64,000 nt of DNA from Leptodactylus fallax (GCA_947044405.1 CAMRHE010000156.1:973001-1037000); one strand, 5' to 3'. Counted from the stretch's first letter, positions 31,334 through 43,705 are shown. Made by a program: numbers and translations. The notes: generated from the letters alone by a model not told the origin.

Positions 31334-34228
31334 ATGGGAAGTAAAAAGAAAGACAAGAACATGCAGCTAAAGGATATACTAAACAAGGTTACTAGATGTG
31401 GTAATGAGGACCTAAGACAGGATACTCAGAAGGAAATTAAGAAAAAGGAAGTATCAGAGCACAATCTGAAATGTTTTTACACAAATGCGCAAAGCTTGGG
31501 AAATAAACAGGGAGAATTAGAACTGATAATACAGAAGGAAAAATATGATGTCATTGGTATTACAGAAACTTGGTGGAACGATAAGCATGATTGGAATATA
31601 CAGATGGAAGGATACAACTTATTAAAAAAAAATAGAACTAATAAAAGAGGGGGAGGAGTTGCATTGTATGTTAAAAAAGATCACATTTCCACGGAAATCA
31701 CAGTTTTACAAAATGATAACTTATTGGAAAATATTTGGGTAACAATTCAGGGGAAAAACAATGATAAGGACATCATAATAGGTGTTTATTATAGACCACC
31801 AGGACAGACAGAAGATAGGGATGAGATTTTTTCACAGCAAATGACCACGCTTTCGAAGAAATTTGAAATTGTTATCATGGGAGACTTTAATTACCCAGAT
31901 ATTCATTGGGAAACTCACACAGCTACGAGTAAAAGCTCTATCAAATTTTTATCCTCTCTAGCAGACAACTTCATTGCCCAGTTAGTAGAAAAAAACACGA
32001 GAGGAACATCCATTCTGGACCTAGTTTTAACTAATAAGGAGGACATGGTTAAGGAATTAAGGGTAGCAGGGACATTGGGATTCAACGACCATGCTATACT
32101 CGAGTTTGGGGTTGTAAGAAGAAGAAGACCTGAGAAGACAAAGACTAGAAGGCTCAATTTTAGTAGGGCAGATTTTAGGGGCCTAAAGGTAAGGGTTAGT
32201 AGAATTCCATGGCGAAAATTACTTAAGCACAAAAATGCACATGAGGGGTGGGAAATTTTCCGTAGGGAAATCATTAATGCACAGGAACTAACAATACCTA
32301 GAAGCAAGAAAAATGGGAATCACCTAAAAACTCCAGGATGGATGACCAAAAAATTACATAACCTACTAAAAAAGAAAAAGGAAACTTACAACAAGTGGAA
32401 GATGGGAGCTATATCTAAGGGAGAGTATACAGCAGTTTGCAGACTCTGCAAGATAAGCATTAAAAAAGTCAAGGCTGAATACGAATTGAAGCTTGCAAAA
32501 GAAGTTAAGAGTAATGTAAAAGGTTTTTGGGGATATGTTAAGACCAAAAGAAAAGTGAAGGAAACCATTGGAGTCCTAAAGAACGAAAAGGGTGAAAAAG
32601 TTAACATGGTGGATCAGCAGGTGGAGTTACTGAATTCATATTTTGTATCCGTCTTCTCCCAAGAAATGGATGGTAATATCAACATTAATGGTGATAGTGA
32701 TGAGGGGAATGAGGACTCCAAGCTGATTATAAGTGAAGGTTTGGTAAGAGAACATTTAGCTAAGATTAAGGAAACCAAGTCCCCAGGACCGGATGATTTA
32801 CACCCTAGAGTTTTAAAAGAATTAGCAGAGGAAATAACAGAACCCCTTGCAATAATCTTTAATAAGTCATGGGAAACAGGAGTGGACCCTCTAGATTGGA
32901 AAAGGGCAAATGTGGTCCCCATCTACAAAAAGGGGAATAGGGACGACCCAGGAAATTATAGGCCGGTAAGTCTGACATCGATAGTAGGAAAAATCTTTGA
33001 ACAAATCGTTAAAGAACATTTAATTAGGTACCTGGATGGGAAGGCTTTAATTAATAAGAGCCAGCACGGCTTTATGCCTAATAAATCTTGTCAGACTAAT
33101 CTTATTTCCTTCTATAATAAAGTCACTGAATGGTTGGACCAGGGAAATGCAGTGGACATAGTATATCTTGACTTTAGTAAGGCCTTTGATAAAGTATCAC
33201 ATAACATTCTTATTGAAAAAATGATCAAGTATGGCTTTGATAAAATATCAGTGAGGTGGGTTCACAATTGGCTTAATGATCGGGCACAACGAGTAATTCT
33301 AAATGGCTATACATCAAACTGGAAGAAAGTAAAAAGCGGGGTGCCGCAGGGCTCTGTCCTGGGCCCAGTACTTTTTAATATTTTTATAAATGATCTGGAT
33401 GATGGGGTTAATGGGGAACTAATAAAATTTGCAGATGATACAAAGATAGGAGGAATGGCCAACACTAGAGAGGAGAGAGAATGCATCCAAAAGGACTTGG
33501 ACACACTGGAACAATGGGCTGAGGTGAACAAAATGGTATTCAACAGGGACAAGTGCAAAGTTCTACATCTGGGTAACAGAAATGCAAGAAGCATATATAG
33601 TATGGGAGGAATAGTACTAAGTGAGAGTACAGGGGAAAAGGATCTGGGCATAATAATAGATCGCAAATTCAACATGAGTCAACAGTGCGGTGCGGTGGCT
33701 AAAAAGGCTAATAAAATTCTAGGATGTATCAAGACGAGCATTGAAGCTAGATCAAGAGAGGTAATTATTCCGCTGTACTCTGCCCTGGTCAGACCCCACC
33801 TGGAATACTGTGTACAGTTCTGGGCTCCCCAGTTTAAGAAAGACATCGATTTATTGGAGCAGGTCCAGAGAAGAGCAACCAAAATGGTGGAAGGTCTACA
33901 AACCATGTCCTACGAGGAGAGGCTAAAAGAATTGGGACTGCTTAGTTTGCAGAAGAGAAGGCTAAGGGGAGACTTAATAGCGGTATTTAAATATCTGAAA
34001 GGTTGTCACAGTGCAGAGGGATCTACCCTTTTCTCATTAGCAGAAGGAAGCACGAGAAGTAATGGGATGAAACTAAGGGGAAGGAGATTCAGATTAGACA
34101 TTAGGAAAAACTTTCTAACAGTAAGGGTAGTGAGAGAGTGGAATAGGCTGCCACGGGAGGTGGTGAGTTCTCCATCAATTGAAATCTTCAAGCGGAAACT
34201 GGATAGGTATATAGCTGGGATGTTTTAG
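31334..34228 (+). CDS. CR1 ORF2: endonuclease and reverse transcriptase
   Basis: 964 codons, uninterrupted. The apurinic-like endonuclease comes first: TNAQS with Asn51, ITETWW with Glu78, MGDFN with Asp184, and FNDH near residue 255. The reverse transcriptase follows: GNYRPVSLTS, QHGFMPNKSC, LDFSKAFDKV, SGVPQGSVLGP and the FADD active site (699-702), then the thumb and C-terminal region with RRATKMVEGL and VREWNRLPREVV. In the family it nicks the target and copies the LINE RNA in place. All key residues look intact. The order EN-RT without RNase H, plus the sequence style, indicates CR1/L3 rather than L2 or RTE. Confidence 0.96.
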   Translation: MGSKKKDKNMQLKDILNKVTRCGNEDLRQDTQKEIKKKEVSEHNLKCFYTNAQSLGNKQGELELIIQKEKYDVIGITETWWNDKHDWNIQMEGYNLLKKNRTNKRGGGVALYVKKDHISTEITVLQNDNLLENIWVTIQGKNNDKDIIIGVYYRPPGQTEDRDEIFSQQMTTLSKKFEIVIMGDFNYPDIHWETHTATSKSSIKFLSSLADNFIAQLVEKNTRGTSILDLVLTNKEDMVKELRVAGTLGFNDHAILEFGVVRRRRPEKTKTRRLNFSRADFRGLKVRVSRIPWRKLLKHKNAHEGWEIFRREIINAQELTIPRSKKNGNHLKTPGWMTKKLHNLLKKKKETYNKWKMGAISKGEYTAVCRLCKISIKKVKAEYELKLAKEVKSNVKGFWGYVKTKRKVKETIGVLKNEKGEKVNMVDQQVELLNSYFVSVFSQEMDGNININGDSDEGNEDSKLIISEGLVREHLAKIKETKSPGPDDLHPRVLKELAEEITEPLAIIFNKSWETGVDPLDWKRANVVPIYKKGNRDDPGNYRPVSLTSIVGKIFEQIVKEHLIRYLDGKALINKSQHGFMPNKSCQTNLISFYNKVTEWLDQGNAVDIVYLDFSKAFDKVSHNILIEKMIKYGFDKISVRWVHNWLNDRAQRVILNGYTSNWKKVKSGVPQGSVLGPVLFNIFINDLDDGVNGELIKFADDTKIGGMANTREERECIQKDLDTLEQWAEVNKMVFNRDKCKVLHLGNRNARSIYSMGGIVLSESTGEKDLGIIIDRKFNMSQQCGAVAKKANKILGCIKTSIEARSREVIIPLYSALVRPHLEYCVQFWAPQFKKDIDLLEQVQRRATKMVEGLQTMSYEERLKELGLLSLQKRRLRGDLIAVFKYLKGCHSAEGSTLFSLAEGSTRSNGMKLRGRRFRLDIRKNFLTVRVVREWNRLPREVVSSPSIEIFKRKLDRYIAGMF

Positions 34229-34422
<194 letters not shown>

Positions 34423-34766
34423 ACTTGAAAGTAGAATATGTGGAAAATGTTTATATATTTAAATATCTATATACATTCATGTTTTAGAGCCCAGTGTAGT
34501 TGCTCTCTATATGTACAGTATATACCAACTGCATATTGTGAGGGTGAACAGGAGGTCAGTGAATACCAGTAATAAATATTGTAAGAGAATTTTAGCATTG
34601 AGTCTGAACTATCATCTTTTTAAGAGCTACTGCCAGTAGCTTCAAAATCAAATATATTGATTTTTATTGTCCTTGTTTAGTTGATTGATGCTCAAGAATG
34701 CGTGTTTTTCCTTGATTTATTTATTTTACTTGAATCATATTATAATATTTAAACACAATTCTAGTA

Positions 34767-34769
<3 letters not shown>

Positions 34770-34814
<45 letters not shown>

Positions 34815-35252
34815 CAAAACAAAAAAAAAGTGTAGCAGCACTCTGACACAGCACAAGGGTATATAGAGAACAGAGATGGCATTACTGCTATTATTGGCAG
34901 CTACAAATTAATATGGTGTATAAACTAAAATTTTGAGGTTCTTAGTTATACATATTTGATCAAACAGTAGGAAGCCCACCTTCCCCGACAAGGCGACCTC
35001 ATTAAGGTGGGACCCTATACTAATACCTCTATTAAACCCAAAATGAGTCTACCATGTGAACACAGGGCAATAACATACCTCTCTTGGACCCAGAACAGGT
35101 CTACAATATGAACACAGGGCAAATAGGATCTATTTGTGTTCATATTGTAGACCTTGTGCTTTGTCAGAGTGCTGCTACACTTTTTTTTGTTTTTATACAT
35201 TTTACCACAGTAGCTTGCACCTGTTCACATTGATCTTTTTTGTGTGTATATA

Positions 35253-35289
<37 letters not shown>
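34770..35289. repeat. Fold-back segment bounded by two (TA)n tracts
   Basis: (TA)n at 34770-34811 and about 35259-35289. Between them, AAAGTGTAGCAGCACTCTGA (from about 34828) is inverted at about 35164-35183 (TCAGAGTGCTGCTACACTTT). At 35098-35153 a perfect 19-bp hairpin starts GGTCTACAATATGAACACA. Non-coding. Confidence 0.75.
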
Positions 35290-35294
<5 letters not shown>

Positions 35295-35679
35295 TTGAAT
35301 TTTTAAAAATAAATACCATAATAAAAATAACATACCGCACTACACTGAAAATGGAAGGCAAAAAGAACTCTGATACTCACCTGTCTATACATCAGTGTTG
35401 AATGTCCCTCAGATTTCTTGGGAGAGAGTACAAGGAATAGAAAAATTTGGTAGATATTACCCTTGCCTACATGTTTATGGAAAATGTTTACCCATGTCAT
35501 TAATAAATTAAATACACACGTGGATTGGCAGGCGGAAGTACAGCAGGTGAACTTTGATTGTTAAAGTGGTAGGAGCACACACTGAGTTGGCCAGACAGCT
35601 AGGTCTGCTGGAAAGGCAGAATGCCAGTGAAAACAGAGCTGGTGTTACAGGAACTAAAGACACAGAAAGTCTCTACATA
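35290..35679. other. Unassigned sequence
   Basis: No gene seen. Its right end is the insertion site of the next Tc1. Confidence 0.45.
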
Positions 35680-35893
35680 CAGTGGCTTGCAAAAGTATTC
35701 ATACCCCTTGAACTTTTTCACATTTTGTCACCTTACAACCACAAACTTAAATGTATTTTATTGAAAGTTTAAGTGATAGACCAAGACAAAGTAGCAGAAA
35801 ATTGTGAAGTGGAATGGAAATGATACATGGCTTTCAAAATTTTAATTTGACGTGTGTCAAGTGTGACGTGCAAAAGTATTCAGTCCCTCTATA

Positions 35894-36869
35894 TCAATAC
35901 TTTGTAGAGCCACCTTTCAGTGCAATTACAGCTACAAGTCTTTTGGGGTATGTCTCTACCAGCTTTGCACATCTAGAGACTGAGATTTTTGCCCATTCTT
36001 CTTTCCAAAATAGCTTCAGCTCAGCCAGATTGGATGGAGAGCGTCTGTGAACAGCAATTTTCATGTCTTGCCACCAATGCTCAATAGGATTTACGTCTGG
36101 ACTTTGACTGGGCCATTCTAACACATGAATATTCTTTGATCTAGACCATGTTACTGTAGCCCTGGCTGTATGTTTAGGGTCATTGTCTTGCTGGAAGGTG
36201 AATCTCCTTCACAGTCTCAAGTCTTTTGCAGCCTTCAACAGGTTTTCTTCCAGGATTGCCCTGTATTTATCTCCATCCATCTTTCCATCAACTCTGACCA
36301 GCTTCCCTGTTCCTGCTGAAGAAAAGCATCCCCAGAGCATGATGCTGCCACCACCATGTTTCACAGTGAGAATGATGTGCTCAGGGTGATGAGCAGTGTT
36401 ACTTTTCTGCCACACACAGTGCTTTGTATTTAGGCCAAAAACTTCAACTTTGACCTCATCTGACCAGAGCACCTATTTTCACGTTTTCTGTGTCTCCTAT
36501 ATGGCTTGTGGCAAACTGCAAATGGCACTTCTTATGTCTTTCTTTCAACAATGGTTTTCTTCTTGCCACTGTTCTATAAAGCCCAGATTTGTGGAGTGCA
36601 CAACTTATAGTTGTCCTGTGGACAGATTCTCCCACCTGAGCTGTGGATTTTTGCAGCTCCTCCAGAGTGACCATGGGCCTCTTGGCTGCTTGTCTGACCA
36701 GTGCTCTCCTTGTTTGATCTGTTAGTTTAGGTGGATGGCCAAATCTTTGTAGGTTTTCAGTTGTAGAATACTTTTTCCATTTTTGTATGATGCATTGAAC
36801 AGTGCTGCTTGGGATGCTCAAAGCTTGAGGTATGTTTTTATAACCTAACCCTGCTTTAAACTTCTCCAC
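35894..36869 (-). pseudogene. Tc1 transposase, frameshifted
   Basis: Three overlapping frames cover the protein: helix-turn-helix part (36456-36869, LSIPSSTVQCIIQKWKK), the middle with LWSDEVKVEVFG (36209-36472), and the C terminus with SPDVNPIEHWW (35894-36124). The Asp of QQDNDPKH lies between them in the region near 36180-36209. The first Asp and the final Glu remain, but frameshifts and a GLR-to-stop region make it inactive. Confidence 0.9.
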
Positions 36870-37241
36870 AACTTTATCTCTGACCTCTCCGGTGAGTTCC
36901 TTGGTCTTTATGATGCTGTTTGTTCACTAATGTTCTCTAACAAACCACTGAGGCCTTCACAGAACAGGTGTATTTATATTGAGGCTAAATTACATTCAGC
37001 TGGACTCTATTAACTAATTAAGTGACTTCTGAAAACAATTGATTGCACTGGATTTTATTTAGGGGTATCAGAGTACGGGGCTGAATACTTTTGCACGTCA
37101 CACTTTTCAGATTTTTATTTGATTAAAATTCTGAAAACTATGTATCATTTTCGTTCCACTTCACAATTATGTGCTACTCTGTGTCACTTTGCTATCACTT
37201 AAATCTCAATAAAATACATTTAAGTTTGTGGTTGTAAGGTG

Positions 37242-37795
37242 TGTGACAGGACCAGGGGCGAAGTGGTAGAAGGAGTATACATTTCTCCCAGGTTCTTGTC
37301 ATATTCCTTCTAAAAGCACATGAGAAAGATGTGTTCCTTGCTGGAGGGTTTTACCTAAACCCTGGTAAAAGGTCTGGCTGCTGGAGTAGGCAGAGTTGGA
37401 TGTGGCTCTACTCCATTCAGCCACTTCAGGTTTTAGGATGACTGGGGGTTAATTCCTTGGTTCCTGAAGTGTGCGTATATAAGGGCAGACAGCACACAGG
37501 TATTCGGCTGTCTCTGCTCCTGGGAAACCACTGTGAGTGTAAACTGCTGTGAATTCTGAATTGTGTTTAGGGAGCTGTGCAGTAGGCCCAGCTCTCAATA
37601 GTTAGTTACCTGTGTTATAGGTAGTAGCCGGACGGCTAGGATTTTCTTTTGTATTTATTTTTGTTTTGTCTGGAAGAAGTAATAAAACTGGTTGCGGCCA
37701 GTTGCTCCATATTTGACTTTACTAGACTGTTATTACTGTGCCTAAAGTGCTTGTCTATCTGAGGAGACTACGATCCCTGAGCTAATGCCGTTACA
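37242..37795 (+). mobile_element. Solo LTR (554 bp), probably Gypsy-type
   Basis: Starts TGTGACAGGACC and ends GCCGTTACA, with the 4-bp duplication GGTG at 37238-37241 and 37796-37799. A TATATAAGG (37476-37484) and an AATAAA (37681-37686) are correctly ordered for promoter and polyadenylation on the plus strand. Removing it restores the Tc1 arm sequence exactly. Confidence 0.88.
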
Positions 37796-38053
37796 GGTGA
37801 CAAAATGTGAAAAAGTTCAAGGAGCGTGAATACTTTTGCTAGCCACTGTATATGTACTGCCAGACCTCAGCACTGTGGACACAGCCCCTGTACTCCAATG
37901 AACTGCGAGTAATGGTACAGAAGAAAAATAGTTCTTAGACACAAATTAGAAATGACATGATGGTTAAAACCCCTTTCTAAGTCCAGGGGACCTTATATAC
38001 TTAAAGTCCATACTTATATGTCACATGATGATGAAAGTACAGGTACGCTTTAA

Positions 38054-38235
38054 AGAGAGTTTGTCACCAGGAAACTCAATATCAAACCTGTCACACTGCA
38101 TGGTAGGGGACATTATGCTGAGTACCATCATACCTCTAGTATGATAGGAATAGTGTAGTAGATGCACCATTTCCTTTGAAAAAATTGTGTTATAAATATG
38201 CAAATGAGTCTCAGGTGCAATGTGATGTGCCACGG
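38054..38235. repeat. TTAA-bounded repeat end, GTTTGTCACC family
   Basis: TTAA (38050-38053) then AGAGAGTTTGTCACCAGG and AAACTCAATATCAAACC; the latter words recur at about 55316-55333. Non-coding. Confidence 0.5.
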
Positions 38236-38384
38236 GAGGCTCTAGTGTGCCTACTTGAGGAATGATAACTAATTTCACAAGATTGAAACAATTAAAAAAC
38301 AAAGGAATTGGTTTCTGACAGGGGTTCCTTGAGTCCACAAGTGGAAGTGACTCTAAGACTGGCCAATCCATACTAAATAATTGT

Positions 38385-38460
38385 CTTTGGTCGGATTCAT
38401 ACCTAGAACTCCAGCACTGCAAGGCTACAGTGCTAACCACTGAACCACAGTGCTGTCCGG
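38385..38460 (-). repeat. tRNA-derived SINE head
   Basis: On the minus strand, TGGTTCAGTGGTTAGCAC resembles an A box and GGTATGAATCC resembles a B box, in the order of a tRNA-type promoter. Only about 75 bases are recognisable; no intact tRNA fold or SINE tail was found. Confidence 0.65.
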
Positions 38461-38777
38461 TCTAGATCCACAAAGCACAAAACAAAGCATGTATGTCTAG
38501 GATTGACTCTCAAAAATGAATGAAAAATGTGAAAGTAGACTGTTGTATAATAAAAGTTTTTATTTTAATATCCTTAGATTGCAAAATGGGATTCATTACC
38601 ATAAAGGTAATAAAGTAAATAAACTGAAATAGCTACAATATATTTCAGTAGCTCCACATAAAGTAACTAAGGTTCAATCCGATATAATCCAGGTGCCCCA
38701 TCCTTCCCAAAGGAGCAGCTTACCTTATCTGGACGTTTTTCATATCTGACAGCTTTTGCTGAAGCTACATCCTAAAT
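38461..38777. other. AT-rich sequence, no gene seen
   Basis: No coding or repeat structure recognised. Confidence 0.5.
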
Positions 38778-38984
38778 TTGTTGACCAACTTCCACATACC
38801 TCTAGCCTGTTTATACCTTATCTCCTTACTCAATACAGAAATAAAACTACATGCCAAGATACTCACCCAAAGACTCTCTCATATTCACCCACAGATAATT
38901 CACATGGATCAAATTGGTTTTGTTTATGGATGCCAAGGACCAGTCGGTGCAAAATATGTTAATGTATGCAGCCAAGTTACATGG
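38778..38984 (+). pseudogene. Fragment of an L1/Tx1-type reverse transcriptase
   Basis: An open stretch reads ISLLNTEIKLHAKILTQRL then IHMDQIGFVYGCQGP. This matches the RT fingers pattern PISLLN-D-K--AKIL--RL followed by DQ-GF--GR in L1-like LINEs. Nothing else of the LINE is recognised around it. Confidence 0.7.
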
Positions 38985-39342
38985 TAAACCACTTATAACT
39001 CAAATATTTTCAGTTATATTTTAGACAACTTCAAACATAAAACAACTTTCTTTGCAGAAAGTTTGTGAAATTAATGTGCTCCAAACCCAATATTTCTATA
39101 TGAAATGTTCACAACTATAACCAGCTTACCTAGTGAAGTCTCTTTAAACACAATTAATACACTTGTGCAATTTACACATACAATACATATCCCTCCAGAT
39201 GAAATGCAAATTTCACTAAATAACTATACATTACAGAAGAAAGACTAATTCATACCCTACTTAGTTATTAAATTTACATCAGCTTCCAATAAATTATACC
39301 AGATCATATTAGATTTTTATCTTGGAACAAAACAGTAGCAAG
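38985..39342. other. Unassigned AT-rich sequence
   Basis: No gene seen. Confidence 0.5.
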
Positions 39343-40235
39343 CAGGGGTATAACTAGCAAAGACTGGGTCCCATAGCAAACTTTTGAGTTGGGACCCCTC
39401 ATCCCCATATGGCAAAGACCCCCTTGCATCACGCCCCATTATGGGAGCCACACACTAAAATGCCCTCTTTGCTGCCCCCACACAGTATAGCAACCCATTT
39501 TCGCACAGTATAAAGTCCCAAAGTGGCTCCTCCACACAGTATAATGTACCATAGTGGCCTCCATACCATATAATGTCCCACAGAGGTCCTTTCACACAGC
39601 ATAATGTCTCATAATGGCCTCCATACAGTATAATTTTCCATAGTTTCCTCCATACAATATAATGGCCCACAGTGGCCCTTTCACACCGCATAATGTCCCA
39701 TAATGGCCTCTATACCATATAATTTTCCATAGTTGCCACCATACAATATAGTATCCTACTGTGGCCCCTTCACACAGTATAGTCCCATAGTGGCCACTCC
39801 ACACAGTATAATGTTCCACAGTGGCCCCCTTCAAGCAGTAAAATGTTCTATAGTGGCCCTTCCACACAGTATAATGTCCCATAGTGGCCCCTATGATGTT
39901 TATTGCAAATGATGCAAAAATTTCAGCTTCGCCAGAACCCGAAATTTTGGGAGTTCACCATCCACAAACTATTATTGCACTCTGGGGTCTCTTCAGAGTA
40001 TAATGATCGGAAGCCTTGGGGGATGATCAAACATAAAAAAAACAATATTATCTACCATTCCCGGGCTCCGGCGCCAGTCTTCTGGCCTCTTCAATGATGT
40101 CACAGACCATTGAGGTCTGTAATTGGGCCTCAGTGCTCATGTGGATTATGCCAACTACATGCCTCAGCGGTTGGTAACATCATTGAAGACCAAAGACTGA
40201 CATCTGAGGCCAGGACCCATCAATACATCCCCAAG
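39343..40235 (+). mobile_element. hAT-type element fragment with minisatellite
   Basis: The left end CAGGGGTATAACTAGCAAAG is followed by GGGTCCCATAGCAAACTTTT. Next comes an array of CACAGTATAATGTCCCATAG type units (about 39475-39895), a shortened hairpin (39974-40000), and a GATGTCA / ATTGGGCC block. The right terminus is not recognisable. A reverse-oriented relative lies at 49548-50560. Confidence 0.65.
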
Positions 40236-40790
40236 TCTATCTATGACAAACATCTTCTAGGGGATTATTTTTTTTTTTAGAAATTTTCAGACCAATGGAT
40301 TCACGGCAAATATTATTCTACCTAGAAGGAAAAAATACTCTTGTTTCATAAACAAATGAGACCATGTAACAAATTACAGTATTGTAGCCATGCAACTCTA
40401 ACCACTATAGTCCTACAGTATATGCAGATCTTTTAACCAAGCTATAGTGACAATCTCCATATGAAAAACAAGACTCTCCCCCCAGTCTACAAACTGATTA
40501 TTATATTGAATGTATCATACTATTACTGAAATATTGATACATACTATTCCTGGAAAATGGACTAGTCTAATGTTTTGTATATTTATGTTATTTGTACATG
40601 AGTATACAATACTATATGTATGTTTTTCCCACCATTTAGGAATGAATGGATATACATGTCATTTTTTATGTTTACACTATCTCCATTACCAATAGAACTT
40701 ATTGAAAAAATAATAATGAGAAAGTGTGTACTTAATTTAGTAGCAAATTACAAATTACACAGAGGCCTTGACAACCAAGCATTACATTTT
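40236..40790. other. AT-rich sequence, no gene seen
   Basis: No coding or repeat structure recognised. Confidence 0.5.
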
Positions 40791-41144
40791 TCAGTTTTGT
40801 GTCCACCCTTTACAATTGTTATAGCTTCCACAATTTTTTGATAGTTCAGTTTTAGCAGTTGGATGTAAGTATTTTTTATCTCTCACAAAACATGTCATCC
40901 CAAACACATTTAATGATGTTGAGGCTTGGGCACTGGGTGGCTTGCTCATTGTTCTGAGAACATCAGCAGTTTCTGTGATAAGAACTTCTTGACCTTCACA
41001 GCAGTATGCTGTGTCATTATCTTGCTGAAGATTTTTTTTGCAGAAAACTTTAACCCACTCACTACCACACTTAACTTTCATTGATTTGTTGATGTACATA
41101 CTGCCCTCTGTTAACTTCAAAGATGTGAAGTTTAGATTCATCAA
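40791..41144 (-). pseudogene. Decayed Tc1/mariner transposase C-terminal remnant
   Basis: LQQDNDTAY resembles the second-Asp motif (QQDND-KH). PPSAQASTSLNVFGM resembles the [10 protein letters not shown] block without a clear Glu. Just downstream, in another frame, YQKIVEAITIVKGG matches the common C terminus. It is a different Tc1 family from the other copies, and much older. Confidence 0.6.
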
Positions 41145-41270
41145 TCCATAAAACTTCTCAGATGTAGTTTTGGTGTTCAGAGTTTTTCTTCATTTGTTTT
41201 TTTCTTCCTTTTCTCAGAAATGCTGATCTAAGCCCTAATGAAACAACTGAAAATTATGTCCAATACTACT

Positions 41271-43311
41271 TATATAAAAACAAAACAACAAATTCAGCAT
41301 TATTTTTTTTTTGTTTTACCTAAAGTATTGCAATAAAAAAAAAAAAAAAACAAACAAACAATCACAACCTTAAAAGAAAATTTAAATTTTCTAAAATTTA
41401 GAGCAGATCAGAGCACTGCACTCATACAAATAGCTAGACCAAATTCCAACTTATGGCTATTCCCTATGGCATGTCTTTTTAAATGAACTGACCCCCCTTA
41501 CAGAAACGAAACTTGCATGTAGTATTTAGAGCAATGCTCTTTGGGAAAAATATGCAAACTAGCTCTCCAGAATAATGAAGACATTGTTGTGCTACCTGTA
41601 GGTAGCTATGCTGTAAGGCCATTCCTTCCTATAGAGGAAAGATGACTTGGGTTATTCAGATAAGCCATAGACATCCATCTGTAGTCAGCATTGTTGCAGT
41701 ATTGTTGTGCCTCATCAGTACAGATAGCCTCTCAGAAGGTCCAATTGTGTTTTTTCCTTACCTTCTCTCATGGCTAAACATGTGCAAATGTGTGTGTCAC
41801 AAAATGATTAGATTTTTAAGACAACAATGTTTCACAATTTTGTATCACAATGTGATATGCTATATGTGTCTATGTGTAGCCACCCAGTAGTTTGATTGTG
41901 AGTTGCAGCCTTTTAAGGGTTTTGTTAACATATTGTGCTATTGTATTAAATTGCTTTCATGAGAAATTGAAGTCCTTAAGCAAATTTGAGCAGACACAGC
42001 TGTATTGTCTCTATATGCAGAGATTCAGCTAGCATGATATTTTTAGGGCAATGCTACGGCATGTCAGTAACTCATGCTTTGCTATGTTTGTAGTTGTGTA
42101 GTATTTATGTAGTTTGTGTTAATTTGTAGATACCAGATATTTGGAATTCCTAGGCTGTGGGTTATAAATATAATGGTAACAAAAAGAAATAAGAATAAGA
42201 AATAATCACTGGCCCCCACTTACTTTACCTTATTCCTATCTACTTCTACATAATGAAACTTACATAAATTATAAGTTTAAGAGACTACTTTTATGCTGTT
42301 AATAGTATGAACTAAACACATGATAAGAAAATCCTCTTGGAACAGCAGGGACACACAGGAGCTTCCCTACTAACAAAGAAAGTAGTTTTATTATCTAGGA
42401 TTGATATCTCTATGATTGAGATCAAACAGTGTTCATCTGTATTATCTGTAATTCCTTCTGACAATATTGCACTATTACTTTAATAACTTTCCTCTGATTT
42501 TAAAGATGAAAAGCAAAGGCCTTTTTATACTTTCACATAAAACACTCTCATGGGCTACTGAAGTAGAGTAACTGGCTGCTATCTTTACCTCTATCACAAA
42601 CATTAAAACATGCAATTTTAAACATTTTTGTGTCCTTTTATTCCAAGCCTAATAAAATTGCCACAATACTGTTTTCCATGAAAATGTTTTGTATACATAG
42701 TAAAATAGGAGTAAAACATATGGGGTAATGCATAAAAGTACTTTAAAACTCTAAGGTTGTTTAAAGAAATATAAGAATAATAAAACTAAATAATAATAAT
42801 GCTCACTGCCCTCTTTTTCACCTTCTCACCTATTTAGTGAGCACAACTAATATTTCATCATGTTTGTCTCAGCCCAAAGGGATTATCTGAGTTTATAAAA
42901 TACAGAAAAGTGCCTTTATATGTCTGGATGGTTATCAGATGATGACATCTTAGCTGAGAAGTACGGTAGGCATTTTTAATTTAAACATCTACTCCAACTC
43001 TGTGCTGTATCTAGAGTTTGATGCTGTCATGGTTTGATGTTATTAGTATTATTTCTAGCATAAATAAATTTGCTTTGCAGTGGTAGACCATGTCCCTCCC
43101 CCAACATGGCCACTTTTTTGGGAAAGTTAAGTATGGGGCGCAACAATCCAAAAAGTCACAATTTTTGAGATAAAGTCAGTTATGCACCAAAGATTATCAC
43201 TTTTTACCACAGGTGCAACTATGGTAATAATACATTAACTTTGATACCTAAGTCTGACATCTGAATATGACAAATGGCTCTGCCACATGCTCAGACATCT
43301 GATCTAAACTC
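41271..43311. other. Unassigned AT-rich sequence, 2 kb
   Basis: No gene, RNA or clear repeat recognised. This is among the least repetitive parts of the window. Confidence 0.5.
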
Positions 43312-43315
43312 TTAA

Positions 43316-43705
43316 AGAGGACGTTTTACCACCTCCAACAAGATCAGCTTGTTACATTATTTAATAGGTGCTGATTCTGGCACAGTTGGATTTTTTTTCT
43401 CTAATCCCCACCGTTCCTGAGCAATCAATGCTGTTAGTTTTGGTGCCTAATATGCTATTAGGCTCTGTACTGTCAGGAGGATGGAGTCAGGCAGGAGCAG
43501 ACAAGGGGTGTGATTCTGAGCTCTGACATTGGCTACCTTTGATTGAAGCTCTGAATCATGCCCCCCCCTCCCCCTCCGCCTGACTCTGCCCTTCTGACAT
43601 TACAGAGCTTAAATAGCACATCATACACCAAAACTTAGAGCACTGATTGCTCGGGAAAGGTGAGGGCTACAGAAAAAAAATTACAACTGTGCTGGAGTCA
43701 GTGTT
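43316..43705. mobile_element. Palindromic TTAA-type MITE
   Basis: TTAA (43312-43315) precedes AGAGGACG. Arms of about 130 bases face each other: GAGCAATCAATGCTGTTAG on the left against the inverse of CTTAGAGCACTGATTGCTC on the right, and TTTTGGTG words in both. The right TTAA is not clear. Confidence 0.65.

Larger units (their letters stand above)
35680..37848 (-). mobile_element. Tc1 transposon, CAGTGGCTTGCAAAAG family, copy A, carrying a solo LTR
   Basis: TA flanks at 35678-35679 and 37849-37850. The arms begin CAGTGGCTTGCAAAAGTATT and, inverted, CAGTGGCTAGCAAAAGTATT. Arms of about 220 bases have inner GCAAAAGTATTCAG boxes (IR/DR). The right arm is interrupted by an LTR (37242-37795); without it and its duplication the element is about 1.61 kb. 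Confidence 0.93.

Noticed and set aside
38385..38460. A tRNA gene
   Set aside because: A- and B-box-like words exist but the cloverleaf is incomplete; it fits a SINE head better.
40791..41144. Possible host exon
   Set aside because: The QQDND and PPSAQ phrases and the out-of-frame VKGG tail point to a decayed Tc1 transposase.
43080..43300. Possible conserved non-coding element
   Set aside because: Nothing in the sequence itself supports it; cross-species alignment would be needed.
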